Positions 26,519 to 38,466 of a DNA stretch of 64,000 bases are shown here, piece after piece. Under the pieces are notes generated by a model. It worked only from the letters and a program-made list of their open reading frames with translations. It did not search any database and was not told the DNA's origin. Position 1 is the first letter of the stretch. Each line of letters starts with the position of its first letter. Position numbers and translations under genes: made by a program. Origin of the DNA: Cryoendolithus antarcticus (taxonomy: Eukaryota; Ascomycota; Dothideomycetes; Cladosporiales; Cladosporiaceae); assembly GCA_002077065.1 (NCBI GenBank), contig NAJO01000024.1, forward strand, positions 558,001-622,000, written 5' to 3'.

Positions 26519-27314
26519 TCTGGACGAGGTCAAGGAACGGTCGGAAGAGCGGGTGCGACCACAGCAGAAGCAGAGACATCGATCGAGGGGACGGCGCCCA
26601 CACCGCGATTAGAGAATGGAACGCCTCGAGATCGTGCTCCTGCTCGAAGTGATTGCAAGACATGCGCGGTGTTCAGGGTAGGTTTCATCTGGGTCGAGCG
26701 TGAAGGAAGCTGGAGGCTATACATGAATACTCCGCGGCATGGCATACTTAGTTCGCGCTGGGCGGCTGAGCAGTATGTATTCTTTGTATCACTACAACAC
26801 AACGTCGCCTCGCATACAACATGAATGATGTGCATTGCTCTTGTTGGGAACCCTTGGAAGGAACGCCCATCGCAGAGGCTTGGCATGGAAGCTTGCCTTG
26901 TCTTTACCTTCATCCTGGAACCCCGATCTCATGCATGGTCTTCCCAAGTCCTCAGTCAGCATTGTCGCTTCTGTCAGCCTGAAACGTGCTGTCGCTGACC
27001 AGTGGCACCATCCTTTTTGCATCACCTGATACCAACATTCAAGTGGATACGCAAGCGAACGCATATCTCAACCCCTGCGGCTGAAGGAGCTGAGCTCTTA
27101 CGCGCGCAAGTGCAAACCATCCGGTCAAAATGGTATTTTGTATTCTAGTTAGGTACAAGACATACAGCATCTTTCCAAGCGGCGTTCCCGATCACCTTGG
27201 GCCTCTCTCGTTGTCAAAGCGTACTTTCAATTTCACGCTACCTAACCGCGTGATACCTGACCGCCTTGAGCGACAGGCCAGCAACGACTGCTAGTTCTGG
27301 GCAGCGAAGCCATT
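26519..27314. other. Intergenic region between KNR4 and the P450 gene
   Basis: These 796 nt hold the KNR4 3' end and the P450 promoter. No gene, RNA or repeat was recognised. Confidence 0.5.
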
Positions 27315-29248
27315 ATGGCCAACGCCGTCACTTCTCATCCTGTGATCGCTGCGCTTCTTGCTATCGTTGTGACGCTACTGGGAAGATTCGTACAGAAGGG
27401 CTACAAAGTGCGGAAGGCTGTTCACGGTGCGGTAAGCTCATCGACTGCCTCACATGCTATGGGCTCAGGACTAATGGATTGCCATAGCCTGGACCGCCAC
27501 ATTCATGGATTTGGGGGCATTTGCTTGTTATGAACGAGCTGATGACTTCGGGCGAAGTGCCGATCAAGGTGCATCCTCACGGTAAGGCATACTTTTCATC
27601 TTCTCTATACTTCATGCTCTGAACTACGGCAAGCAATACTCTCCGAGAGCTCGCCTGCATGACTTCTGAGGTTATGTCTTGCACGCAGATCACCGCCACG
27701 TGGCTGAGCACGCATGAAGCCCTCGAGCCTCAAGATGAGATACGTGTATCCGACTATCTCATTCACTGACAGAGCCTAGTCACTCCCCTAGCCTTCCGGC
27801 AGAAGTACAAATTAGGCCCCTACTTCTATCTCGACTTCTGGCCCTTCGGCCCCGTGATGCTCTGCTGCGCGGACCCCGAACTTGGTGCACAATTCACAAC
27901 CCTCCACAGCACTCGCAAACACCCCGAAGTCGTAACGACGATGCAGACCATCGCCGGTCCCGGCGACTTAGTCTCCACCAGCGGGTCACACTGGAGGAAG
28001 TGGCGCAGTGTCTTCAATCCTGGCTTCGCAGCTCAGCACCTCATGTCGCTTGTTCCTGGGATCGTGGACGACTGCAAAGTATTCGCCGAAGTCTTAACAG
28101 CTCTGGCTGAGGCGGGCAAGCCATTTCGGATGGAGGAGTATGCTACACGCTTGACGATCGATGTTATTGGGAAAGTAGTGCTGAACATGCGTTTTGATAC
28201 GCAGACCGGCTCCAACCCAATGGTGAACGCGTTGCGTGACCAGATCTTCTGGATCCCGAACGACACGGCCATGGATCCATTCAAGCCATACTATCCTCGA
28301 GGCATCTATCACCGATGGCAAAATAGTCGGACAATTAACAACTACCTCGGCGAGGTCCTGGATAAACGCTTCCAGGAGATTCTTCACGAGAAGTCGGCAG
28401 ACGAAAGCACCTCATCTAAAGAACGCAAGCGAGCCATCATCGATCTAGCAGTAGAAAGTTACGACAAAGAAGCTGACTCCAAAACTCATCAAACCACCCG
28501 CCTAAGCTCCGACTTCCGCCGCAACGCAATAACGCAAATCCGCGTGTTCCTCTTTGCCGGGCACGACACAACCTCCGCAGCAATCTGCTATGCTCTCTAC
28601 TACCTCTCCAAAGACCCTTCTGCGCTGTCCAAGATCCGGCACGAACATGATGCCGTCCTTGGCCCTGTCGAGCAGACCGAAGAAGCCCTAAAGCGCGATC
28701 CGTACCTAATCTCCAAGTTGCCATACACCACGGCAGTGATCAAAGAGGTCCTCCGCCTCAATCCCGCAGCCTCATCGATCCGCGCCGCGGATTCACAGAC
28801 GCATCTCACTGATCCCAAGACTGGGGAGCCTCTCATCATGGTCCCGGATATGATGCTCTGGCTCCTCCACTGGTCCATGCACCGCGATCCAGAAATATGG
28901 GGTCCCACAGTGAACACCTTTAACCCTGACCGCTTCCTGCCTGAAAACGCCGCCACACTGCCAGAAGCTTACTGGCGGCCGTTCGAACGCGGGACAAGGA
29001 ACTGTATCGGGCAAGATCTGGCTATGATTGAGTCTCGAGTCGCGCTAGCGCTGGTAGTGAGGCAGTTCAAATTTACGGCTGCGTTTGACGCTGTGAATCA
29101 GATGGCGGGAGATGGCACGATGTATGGCAAAGATCCGAAGTACCGCGAGGGGAGGCAGGAGTTGTTGGGTGACGAGGCGTATCCTGTGTTGGTCGGAACT
29201 GCGAAGCCGCGGGAGGGGATGCCTATGAGGGTCAAGTTGGCGGCGTAA
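27315..29248 (+). CDS. Cytochrome P450 monooxygenase
   Basis: This is a microsomal heme-thiolate monooxygenase. Exons are 27315-27431, 27488-27581 and 27780-29248, giving 559 aa. An N-terminal membrane anchor (VIAALLAIVVTLLGRF) is followed by the proline-rich hinge PGPPHSWIWGH. The I-helix motif AGHDTTSAAICYALY is near residue 329. The ExxR motif is in KEVLRLNP. The heme-binding loop is PFERGTRNCIGQDLA, with the Cys ligand near residue 479. The second intron is 198 nt, long for this window, but direct joining keeps phase and restores HPHVTPLAFRQKYKLGPYF. The I-helix and heme loop resemble the fungal StcS-like and CYP4/CYP52-like groups, but family and substrate are not decidable by eye. No biosynthetic-cluster backbone gene is nearby. 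Confidence 0.93.
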
Positions 29249-29290
29249 TAGCGTGCTGTTACGACACCGGTTCTGGAAAGTAATTGTAAG

Positions 29291-30625
29291 TTACACTGAT
29301 ACAGTCTCCCCTATATCACACAACCCCACTCCTCCACCAGTCACATCTGTCGCCTCACCCTCTCCCTCCACGCCTCCCCCAGCCCACAGGTTAGCTTTCA
29401 CAGCCGCCGCCCTCCATCGCCGCGGCGGGTCCGTGACAGCTTCGAATTGCCCTGAAAGTCCTCCCCGCACAGTCCCGTAATGCATCCCAATACTTAGCTT
29501 CGCTTTCGCCTCGCCATGTATGATCAGACTCTGCTCCGGCGTCGCATGCACGCCGCCCATAAACGACGCTGGAGTCATGAGCCCGATCGGCAGGAGAGCG
29601 AGATCGAAAGGGCCGAGCGTCTGCCCTATCTGCTTGAAAGCCGGGCAGGGCGAGGGGGAGGCTTGCGCTTGATAGGCCGTGTCGCCTGCGAAGTAGAGGG
29701 ATTTCTTGGAGGGCGTGTGGTGAAGTGTGTAGCCGCACCAGAGGGATTTGTCTTTGTCTGAGATTGTCCTTCCGGATGTGTGTTGGGCGGGGGTTGCGGT
29801 GATTCTCACGCTATCGGTAGAGGAGGGGACGGTGACTGTATAGCTGTCCCACCAGTCTGGGTCTGAGATTTGAGTTGCTGGCACTGAGAGATGTGTCTCG
29901 AACCAGGGCTTCGTGCCGAGGGGTGTGATGAAGTGGATGCTCCCGTTGCTCCGTTTCCAGAGAGATGCGACGGTCGCGAAGTCTAGGTGATCGTAGTGGT
30001 TGTGGGAAATACAGATTATGTCTGGCATGGGCAATTCCTCTAGCGTGCAGGGTGGTGGACTGTAGCGTTTTGGGCCAAAGAGTTGGGAGGGGCTTGTTCG
30101 TTCGCTGAAGACTGGGTCGAAGAGTACGCGGATTCCGCGGTCTGCGCCCTTGGGTGTTGGAGTCTCCACCATGAAGCCGGCGTGGCCAAGCCATGTTGTG
30201 CGTAGTTTCGAAGGGTATTTGGCGCCCCAGTCTGGTTTTACCACGCGTACCAGCTCTTGCGATCGACTGCCGTTTGGGCCTTGAGGCACGGGCACGAACT
30301 TCTTCTCCGGGTGACCACTACCAAATCGCAACGAGAAGATCTCGCCTAGACCTGCTTTCGTGCCCGCTGAAGGCCATGGATTCGTGAAAGATGTGCGAGG
30401 TTTGCCGACGTGATGGCTCTTGTCCGCTGAGAGTTTCGAATTCGGCGATGCGGTTTGCCGTACCTTGACAGGGGTTCTCGCTGCTGTGGACATCACCCTA
30501 TACGTGATGATGCGATGGGTGGTTGGGGAGAGTCTCGTGCGAAGGGAATGCATTAGGCTGTATGAGAGGGCACTACTGTACCTTCTCGTGCGATACGCGG
30601 ATGTCGATTGCCCCGGAGCCAGCAT
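29291..30625 (-). CDS. NAPE-hydrolysing phospholipase D-like (Fmp30-type) metallo-beta-lactamase-fold protein
   Basis: The protein resembles NAPE-PLD and yeast Fmp30, zinc hydrolases that release N-acylethanolamines from N-acyl-phosphatidylethanolamine at mitochondrial or other membranes. It is a single exon of 444 aa. The first 60 residues are rich in Arg, Ser and Thr with few acids, compatible with a mitochondrial presequence. Internal in-frame Met codons (for example at 30493) are alternative starts. Conserved parts are SFTNPWPS, TTWLGHAGFMVETP, LFDPVFSER and the zinc motif SHNHYDHLD near residues 206-214. FAGDTAY and the distal HATPEQSLIIHGE follow. The end of the gene lies only 42 nt from the P450 stop, a tight convergent pair. 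Confidence 0.9.
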   Translation of the reverse strand: MLAPGQSTSAYRTRRYSSALSYSLMHSLRTRLSPTTHRIITYRVMSTAARTPVKVRQTASPNSKLSADKSHHVGKPRTSFTNPWPSAGTKAGLGEIFSLRFGSGHPEKKFVPVPQGPNGSRSQELVRVVKPDWGAKYPSKLRTTWLGHAGFMVETPTPKGADRGIRVLFDPVFSERTSPSQLFGPKRYSPPPCTLEELPMPDIICISHNHYDHLDFATVASLWKRSNGSIHFITPLGTKPWFETHLSVPATQISDPDWWDSYTVTVPSSTDSVRITATPAQHTSGRTISDKDKSLWCGYTLHHTPSKKSLYFAGDTAYQAQASPSPCPAFKQIGQTLGPFDLALLPIGLMTPASFMGGVHATPEQSLIIHGEAKAKLSIGMHYGTVRGGLSGQFEAVTDPPRRWRAAAVKANLWAGGGVEGEGEATDVTGGGVGLCDIGETVSV

Positions 30626-31427
30626 GCACCTCGCAATCGATGTGCTTTCTCGGCCAAGCGAGCCTCATCGCCGCACTTACCACCGATGCCCCTGCGACGA
30701 CAAAGGGTAACCTTCGCACTCAGCAACACATCGCCTCATATACATATCCTCGCATCTTCAATGAATTCCGAAGTCAAGCACTGCAGACATTGCATCTCCC
30801 ATGCTCTGACGACATCGAGCTAGCGATGACAAGCTACGCCAAGGCAGGTGCGCCGCACTGCAGATCTCCGTCCTTCCAACGTGCCTCGACACCTACTCTG
30901 TACCGTCGCGTGTTCGCATGACACGTCCCTAGTACGACCGGTTCGCCCGATGACCATTGAGTCCGTAATTTATCAGCTTCCGAACCATTCACGCGACATT
31001 CTTCAAAGATAGTCAAGCACCAGTGCCAATCCTTGTCTCTTGCCGGCTACCCGCAAAGTCAACCACCAACGCAGATGCAACGGTATCTTTACTGCCTGCC
31101 CAAAGGAGACAAGTCCGGCACCATGACTTCGAACAACCTCCGCTCTGGCGCGGGCACTGCAGGAGCCAACGATGCATGGATGCAGGTCCCCAACGTAGCG
31201 TCCAGCTACTGCAGGACCACCACAGTTGATCAGATTGCGTGCCAAAGCATTTGATCGCCTGCCTTTTGCGGTTCTATGACGAGGGATTATTTCCTCGAGC
31301 ATGGAAGACTTTGACTGGGTAGCATTGAAAGCTTGATGACCATAAGTAGGTACTGAAGCCTCTCTGTTGGTCTTCCCTGCCCTGTCCTGCTGTCCTTCCT
31401 GGTCATCGGCACCACCCAATATTCAGT
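30626..31427. other. Intergenic region, NAPE-PLD-like / S41 peptidase
   Basis: These 802 nt form a divergent promoter region. Several overlapping short frames exist in all phases without recognisable domains. Confidence 0.45.
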
Positions 31428-34322
31428 ATGCATATCATCTTCCTTGGCAGTGCTCTTGTAGCGAGTACCGCCGCTTCACCTTTCGGTGCTTGGAAGCCCA
31501 ACTGGAACTTCGGTCACCACAAACCGCCAGGATGGTACGTAGATCCATCGAATCTGATCCTCCCAAAAATCCCGAAACCTTTTGCCTACATAGACCAGTA
31601 CTCAATGGCGAGAAATGCAGAGTTCATAACCTAGAGGAAGCCGTCCCATCTGTTGAGGCCGTCATGTTCATGACGGCGACCTCCTCCCAGCGAGTTAAGC
31701 GACATATTGATGTCCCAGCTACATCGACAGCAACCTGCCCAACGGGACACAACTCTCGAAAAGAAGACCTTTTACCACTTCAGTGAGCTGACAACTCTGT
31801 AGGCAGAAACCCTCAGTCTACACGCCTGCCTACCCCAAGCCAACATGGTCAGGGCACTCATGGGTACCCGAATCGTCTTATCATCCTGGTTCGACACCGC
31901 CACCCTCCAGCACAGCGACGGCGACCATCACTAGCGCTTCCGTTGCTTCGGCCACGTCGTGGGCAACTTCTAGTGCAGGCAACGTAACATCGTCCCTCGC
32001 AGCGTGCGGCCGAGTGTCGTCTCTTGTGGCTGCCTCGCGTGCTACGGGAACAGTGGCTGTACCTACAGTAGGCAGATCCACATGCAGCGGCTCACTGTGC
32101 GACCTTCGGTACTAACATTTTCTCAGGTCCCCGCTTCACTCGCATACGAGTGCGTCACCAGCATTCCGTTCAACAGCTCCGCAGCGGTTGCTCTGATGGA
32201 CTCTCTTCGCCCGTATCTTAATTGGCAAACAACGATCGAGTACCTCAAGTCGCCTCCAGCTGAGTATGCTGCCAAAGTACAAGGACCATACGACTTCTAC
32301 GCCAATTTCGATCGCATCTACGAGACTGCCAAAGCCAACGCTTACCCATACGAATATGCGTTCGGTTTCGACGTTTACGAGCTGTTTCAGATCGCGCATG
32401 ATGGTCACTTTGTCTATTATCCTGACAGCGTGACCGCTGTGTTCTCCTTTGGCCGACGAACACCACTAGTATCCGTCTCCGTCGATGGTGTTGCGATTCC
32501 AGAAGTATATGCGTATTCAGATGTACTCGCCTCAAGCTTCGGCAACATCACCTACACGCCATCACCGCTGGTCGAGATCAATGATCAGAACAGCACTGAC
32601 TTTCTGCTCAATTGGTCGCAGTATGGTAGTCTGCAGGACCGTGATGCGTTATGGAACAATCTCTTCTATACGCTCGCACAAGTCTCGCTTGGATCGGGTG
32701 GTACCGGCACTGGCACGTTCTCTGGAGGCGGGCGAGGTGCTAGGATCTATCCTGGACCCAACACAAAACTCACCTTCGCCAATGGCACCAGCGTGACAAC
32801 TGAGAATTTTGCGCGCGTACTCTTACCATCATTCGCCGGAATCAACACTGGCGAGGACATTTATCAGAAGTACTTCATCCCTCCGCCAGGTCAGCCAAAG
32901 CTCGTCGAGGAGTTCGCTACATCGACTTCTTCTTCTTCGTCGATTGTGACAACGACCGCTGCATCTACTTCGACCACCTCAGCAGCAGCTACCACGATCC
33001 CGGCCCCAGGCTACCCGTCTCCCATCATCCGCGAGAAGGCCAATCTGAACTCCGGCTACTTCCTGGACGGGGAAGGCTACGACGATGTCGCAGTCCTATC
33101 AGTTCCGTCTTTTGTTGGCACAACCTCGGACGAGATCCCCTTCCAATCCGTCAACACCTACCTCATCAACCGCGCTCTGGCCGAGAACAAGACCAAGCTC
33201 ATCATCGACGTTTCGGCGAACGGCGGCGGTACTATTCTCCAAGGCTACGACCTCTTCAAGCAGCTCTTCCCACACATCCTGCCCTACGGCGGCACCCGCT
33301 TTCGCGCCCACGAAGCCTTCGACCTCATTGGCCAGGAAGTCAGCGCCTACGCAGCCCTCGTACCCCGCAGCCTGAACACCAACGACACAGTGCAGAACAT
33401 TGTCAGCTCAGCTTTCAACTACCGTACAGATGCAGACATCAACTACGAGCCCTTCACTTCCTGGGCCGAGAAGTTTGGACCTCACGCTTACGGCCCGGAG
33501 CCAGATAACTTCACCAGCATTGTCCGCTGGAACCTTAGCGATGTTCTCACGCCTGATAACAGCGGTGGGATTTATGTTAGTGGCTACTTGAACCGCTCCA
33601 ACATCACTACCCAGCCGTTTCTAGCTGAGAATGTCGTTGTGGTATATGATGGCTACTGCGCCAGCACTTGCACTATATTTTCCGAGCTCATGCGCCAGCA
33701 AGCGGGCATCAAGACCATCGCGCTCGGCGGCCGGCCCAACAGAGACATCATCCAAGCTGTCGGCGGGGTGAAGGGCACGAATGACTTCCCATGGGACTTC
33801 ATCCTCCAGAACGTGGAGCTGCCATTCCAGCTGCAGCTTCTGCATGATGCTGATTACTACAACAAGACTGCTCTGGGTGAGTATAGCGACCTGCCGTTCT
33901 ATCGGGCGACGAACTATGTCGTCAACTCGAGGGATGGAATCCGGGAGGGTGATGAGTCGGAAACGCCCTTGCAGTTTGTGTATGAGGAGGCGGACTGTAG
34001 GATTTATTATACGCCTGCTATGGTTGTTGATGAGACGGCTGTGTGGTAAGTGCTGCGCCCCTTGATCCTTGTAAGCGACGAGATGATACTGACTCTCAAT
34101 GATAGGAGAACCGTCGCGGACACGGCCTTCAATGGGATCTCGCACTGCGTCGCTGGTGGGCTGGGTAGCAATGCGACCGCCAAGCGCAGTGCGCCGATGC
34201 ACAAGCGTGCGCATGGTGTGAGGAGGGACCTGGATACCGATGCTCACTTCGCTGCGATCGGGACCGTGTGGACGGGTAGCGACGGGACCACGCTGGGTGG
34301 GGACAGCTTCATGTACCCGTAG
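31428..34322 (+). CDS. Secreted S41-family (CPAF/ustP-like) serine peptidase
   Basis: S41 peptidases of this fungal group are secreted and related to chlamydial CPAF and Aspergillus UstP. My exon model is 31428-31534, 31803-32067, 32127-34045 and 34106-34322, giving 835 aa. Exon 1 encodes a signal peptide (MHIIFLGSALVASTAAS). Exon 2 is Ser/Thr/Pro-rich and contains CGRVSSL. Exon 3 begins VPASLAYECVTSIPFNSS, the family's conserved N-terminal domain. A Ser/Thr-only linker (about nt 32920-33000) separates it from the catalytic domain. There DGYCASTCTIFSEL carries the likely nucleophile Ser, and ISVANGG-type strand IIDVSANGGG precedes it. Many NxS/T sites suit a glycoprotein. Intron 1 (268 nt) is long and the N-terminal joins are less certain than the rest. 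Intracellular CPAF-like targets should not be assumed. Confidence 0.88.
31658..31677. repeat. Perfect 9-bp inverted repeat with 2-bp spacer, inside intron 1 of the S41 gene
   Basis: GCCGTCATG and its reverse complement CATGACGGC are separated by TT. It could form a hairpin in the pre-mRNA or be a dyad-symmetric protein site. Confidence 0.6.
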
Positions 34323-37062
34323 AATGTGTAGAGACTACCGTGTGTCGCGAGACTATGCGATCGTGTCTTGTATACATGTGCACAGGGAGTCACTAGCAGC
34401 CACCTGCATGTGATGGAGGAGTCCCGTCCCAAGCCCCAGCCAACTGTGCTCCGATACCGCGAGCAAGGTGTGTGCAAGATCCCGCTGTGTCGCTGTTGTC
34501 ACGTGAGAGGTTGGAGGAGTGTGTTGTGATCTGCGATAGTGACCTGCTGTTGACACTGCTTTGCACCGGCTGGGGTGTCAGTCGCGGCCCGCTCACAGGT
34601 ATTGGGACTTTGTCCGGGCTATCCGGGCAGCCAGAGTCAACGGGCAGGGAGAAGATGAGAAGATGCGATCGGCACTCAGGTGATGGCACCGTCAAACGCC
34701 GTTCGCTCACACTTGATGTCATGACAGCAACAGACACCGCCCGCTCACGGCTTGCTGAGGGGAGATGGGCGTTCAGACACCCCTGGCGCTCATCTCAAGG
34801 TGAGTATGACCTCTTTCCCGCTTCGCAAGAACGCTGACACTGCCAGTTCCGCGGCATAGAGAGCTCGAGCGTGCCTGCACTTCTCGGTGCCCAGCACCAC
34901 AACACTTTCTCATCAGTCCGCCAGCTTCGAGCTGCGTGCTGGAGATGAAGCCGCTGATTCAATTACACTCACCCTGTACTCGTCGTTGCCATCCAATTGA
35001 CACGCTGCTCTGATCATCACCGTCGCTGTTCATCGCCATCGTTGCGGCTCTCGTCGCACGCTCTCCCTCCGGTTGTAGCACTGCGAATGCTGCCGTACGC
35101 GACGCCGCGCCCTATTGCTCTCGGTCGGACTACAGTAAGAGACCGGAAGAGCACAATCTGCCTCCCACATCATTCATGCGGACACGAGGTACTTGTCACT
35201 TTTGTCCTCTTTCGACGAGGCGGACCGCACCACGAAACGACATGCGCAGAGCCCATCCAGAGGACGCGGAGAATCTCGAGAATCCAAGAGCATATTCGGG
35301 TGTCCTAGCGGGTGTTCTTGTAGCTCAAAGGTGGGAAGAGGACAGCCTCTTACTGGACAGATGCGGCGCCTTCGCGGCCATGACCGAATCGTATCACTGC
35401 CTACACATGACCAAGATATCAAAGTGCTTAGCTACGATCCTGCAGCAGCACAATCATGGCACCAATGCGATCGCCTTATTTCGAGCAGTTACGCCGCCAA
35501 ATCCGACAGCTGGGAGCATCGACCTAAAGGCAGCCCGCGATCTGACAGTAAGACTTCGAACTCGCAAGCGAAGCCGGTGTTGCGCGTGATGAAGAGAACG
35601 ACACAAGAAGATCGCGACATCAGCGTACACCGGACAGCATCACCGTGCTGGCTTACAGACGAGAGACGAGCAGGAAGTGAAGTGAACACAGGCAGAACGG
35701 TTCTGGGCGCTACGCCCAATCCGGCAGGAGCCAGTTCTATCCCATCGCCTCTTACAGCTTAGAAGCCCGCGACAATCTTACACGATGAACAGTGGCGTTA
35801 ACGAGGCTACAAATCACACAACATGCGAGCGTTGCAGTTGCCGCGCCGCAGCTTCCTGCTGGCGAAGAAGACGGACTTGTGAGACCGTTGCCGCCTTGCA
35901 GCGCAATGTGTACCGGTGTTGGGATCAACGAACGCAGTGGAACCACTTCACACCTAGGTTTGACAGACTGCAGCGCTCAGAGACGATCCGCATGGTATCA
36001 GAGGGTACTTGTCGCACGGATACGGGGTTTTCATACGGAGTCGATAAACTGAAAGCAGCTGCAGTTCTTTCTTGGGGCATTGATGCTGTTTCCTTACGAT
36101 TGCTTCAGCAGCACAGTACTAAAGTCCTTCCAACCCTCGATGAACTTTGCCTGCCCCTTGACAATAGACGTAGCCAGATGTCTACTATCCTGCAGTAGGG
36201 TCTTCGCCTGGAGACAATCCGTAGAGCGCTGACCGATTGCGATCGACCTGCCTCGACGTCTCCTTACCGGATTGATCTGAGAATCCTCAAGTCGCCACTG
36301 AATCACCATAAATGAGCCGACAGTGTATCACGATCGTGCTTCGTACCCTCGTGATGGAGTCTCGTTGCAAGAACGTGACCAGCCCATATCGTCGACTGTC
36401 ATGTCCTCTTGAATTGCTGACGATGCAGGTGAATCCCATTCACTCCACCTCCCTACAATCTCCTCGCTTCGTATCGTGCCATAGACTGCGATAGACTTCC
36501 AAGTAGCGTTTGAGAGATTCATCCGAATTCCACGACTCAATTGTGGATGCGTCGTACGGGTTATGTTACACACCAATACACCAGCTGTACTGCAGTACTG
36601 TGGTGCACAGCTGCTGCAATATGAGAGGTGAGGTCCGAAGTCGGTGGACGAGCGCTAGCGTGGCGGTGTAGCGAGCCAATCGGTCAGATCGGCGACGAGG
36701 TCAGTGGCGCCGGTGCAGGTGCACGGAGACTGTGATGAGGAAGGTACGATGCACACTCGAGTCGGTGGAGTCTAGTGTGGCGACAGTGCAGCATGACCAG
36801 AAGCACGCAGTATTCCATGAGCACGTTCTCGAGATATATGACAGCGAAGTGAGGTAGTCCGTCTTCATCATATCTGATATTGATCGTGTCGTCATCCTCG
36901 GTGGACATTACACCGCAAGGCTCCACGCCTCCCGGCTTCAACGACAGTCTTGTTTCCTTCACCAGTACGACGGAGCTGCGCTTTTGCAATGTCATTATTG
37001 AAAGCACCCATGCGAGACCAGAGAGGAGTCAGATGAGAGCCACTGAAATTCCATAGTAGTAG
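34323..37062. other. Gene-poor intergenic stretch (2.7 kb)
   Basis: No gene is recognisable. The longest frame (35193-35762, +, 189 codons) starts at TTG, is Ser/Arg-rich and has no domain. Short overlapping frames occur in all phases. It lies between the S41 peptidase 3' end and the cyclin gene 3' end, so it should contain two terminators and no promoter for neighbours. An unseen lineage-specific gene cannot be excluded. Confidence 0.5.
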
Positions 37063-38275
37063 CTAAGCACCATTGCCAGTAGTGAGTCCGGGCCCGAAGA
37101 CGTCCACACCCTCTTTCGTTCCCGCTTCACGCTCCAACTTCCGCTTCTTCGCCTTCTCATCGTTGGCTGCCACCTCACCGCCTTTCTTCGCCATGTGACT
37201 CTTGATCATATCCCGCGTACTAGGATCTCTACACTTCCCAAGCTTTGCCTCCAGCTTCCCGCGTTGCTCTTTCGACAGCAACTGGCCCTCCGAGAAATCA
37301 GCCAGCATGTCCGCACAAGCACGTATGGTGGCAAGTATTGTCGGTCGTGTGGGCGAGTGTAGCGGCAATCGAGAGGTGAAGAACCACGATATCAGCGTCG
37401 GATCCGCGATCTGCATCGCTGCGAATGCGATCTGCGAGGGCGTGTAGAGAAAGTAGACATCTGTGAGCAGTGCAGGCGCGTCAAGTAATTCACGTGCAGC
37501 AGCATACGCTGCATCGACTCGATCGCGAACATGTCGTGCCTCTGCAGTTTTGGGCGGTCGCCATTCTGATCTCGCCTCCACGCCTGGAAATGCCAGCTTG
37601 CGCATCTCGTCCTTGCTCTCCGAATCCGGGAGGCCTTCAGCAATATTCTGCAGTTCAATGTGAATGCCCTTCAGACCTCGATTGGGTTGGCGTACGTCTA
37701 GTGTAAAGCGCAGGGCCTGCATGACCTTGTACTCAGCTGCTAGGATCTCCGCCGGATTGGACTTGCCCATCTGGTAAGCGAAGTCACTGACTTCGACGTG
37801 CAGGGACTCGGTCTTGTTGGCGAGATAGAGGCAAGTTTTGTAAATGTCTTTCGGAGGATATGTCATAGGGGAGTTTGAAAGGTAGAAGCGACGGAGATAT
37901 TGGACTGCGGTTGCCTACATTTGCACCAGTCAGCTACTGCTGAGACTGATCTGGGAGTCTGTGGAGTCTGACTTTGACCGGGGCTGGCCATGATAGCATG
38001 TCTGTTGAGGCACGTATCGTTTCGCATGCTCGTTGTACCAGCAGCAGCTCCTCTTCCAGTGTCAAGAAATCCACATCGTCGCCATCGCTGTCACTCGAAT
38101 CCTCCCCGCTATTGCCGCGCTGTTGTTGTATGCGCTCGACAGCTAGCTCGTGTGTTTTCTTTCGCAATGCAGCCAGACTTTCTGGAGAGAATGACCACAG
38201 TCGATATTGGGAGGATGTGCGATAGACGTCGTCCTCGGTCATGGCGCGAACTTCTGGAGGAAGATCGATGGTCAT
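37063..38275 (-). CDS. CCL1: Cyclin H / Ccl1 (TFIIH-CAK kinase cyclin)
   Basis: Cyclin H pairs with Cdk7/Kin28 in the TFIIH kinase module that phosphorylates the RNA polymerase II C-terminal domain. Minus-strand exons are 38275-37973 and 37914-37063, giving 384 aa with a 58-nt intron. The N-terminus MTEDDVYRTSSQYRLWSFSP is the cyclin H signature. An acidic insert (DSSDSDGDDVD) follows. The cyclin box is rebuilt across the intron as LSWPAPVKATAVQYLRRFYL, then NSPMTYPPKDIYKTCLYLANKTE. The tail is Lys/Glu-rich (KAKKRKLERE). I chose the ATG at 38275 (MTIDLPPEVRAM); the next in-frame ATG at 38242 (MTEDD) is equally plausible. The reading frame is open further upstream to 38452, but that would overrun most of the promoter shared with the F-box gene. 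Confidence 0.92.
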
Positions 38276-38466
38276 TGTGGCGATCTGCCTTGTTTGTGCA
38301 TGAGGTTCGATGGTGGAACCAAGTCGTTGGTACTCCAGTGACCGCGCATGAGAACAAGCGGGAGTGAGGTCGGCTTCACTTGTCAGATGGCCCGAGCTTA
38401 AGGACAATGTTTTGAGGATGATCTCGAGACAGATTTCAGCTTCTTGTAGCAATAGGCCAACAAGTT
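38276..38466. promoter_or_regulatory. Compact divergent promoter, CCL1 / F-box gene
   Basis: Only 191 bp separate the two start codons. No specific factor site was recognised. Confidence 0.45.

Noticed and set aside
27315..30625. Secondary-metabolite cluster around the P450
   Set aside because: No polyketide synthase, NRPS, terpene cyclase or cluster regulator is nearby; neighbours are housekeeping genes.
35193..35762. 189-codon frame in the 2.7-kb gap
   Set aside because: No ATG at its start, Ser/Arg-rich composition and no domain; kept only as part of the gap description.
38276..38452. Longer N-terminus for the cyclin H gene (start at 38452)
   Set aside because: It would use nearly all the divergent promoter and adds sequence absent from the family; the ATG at 38275 or 38242 fits better.
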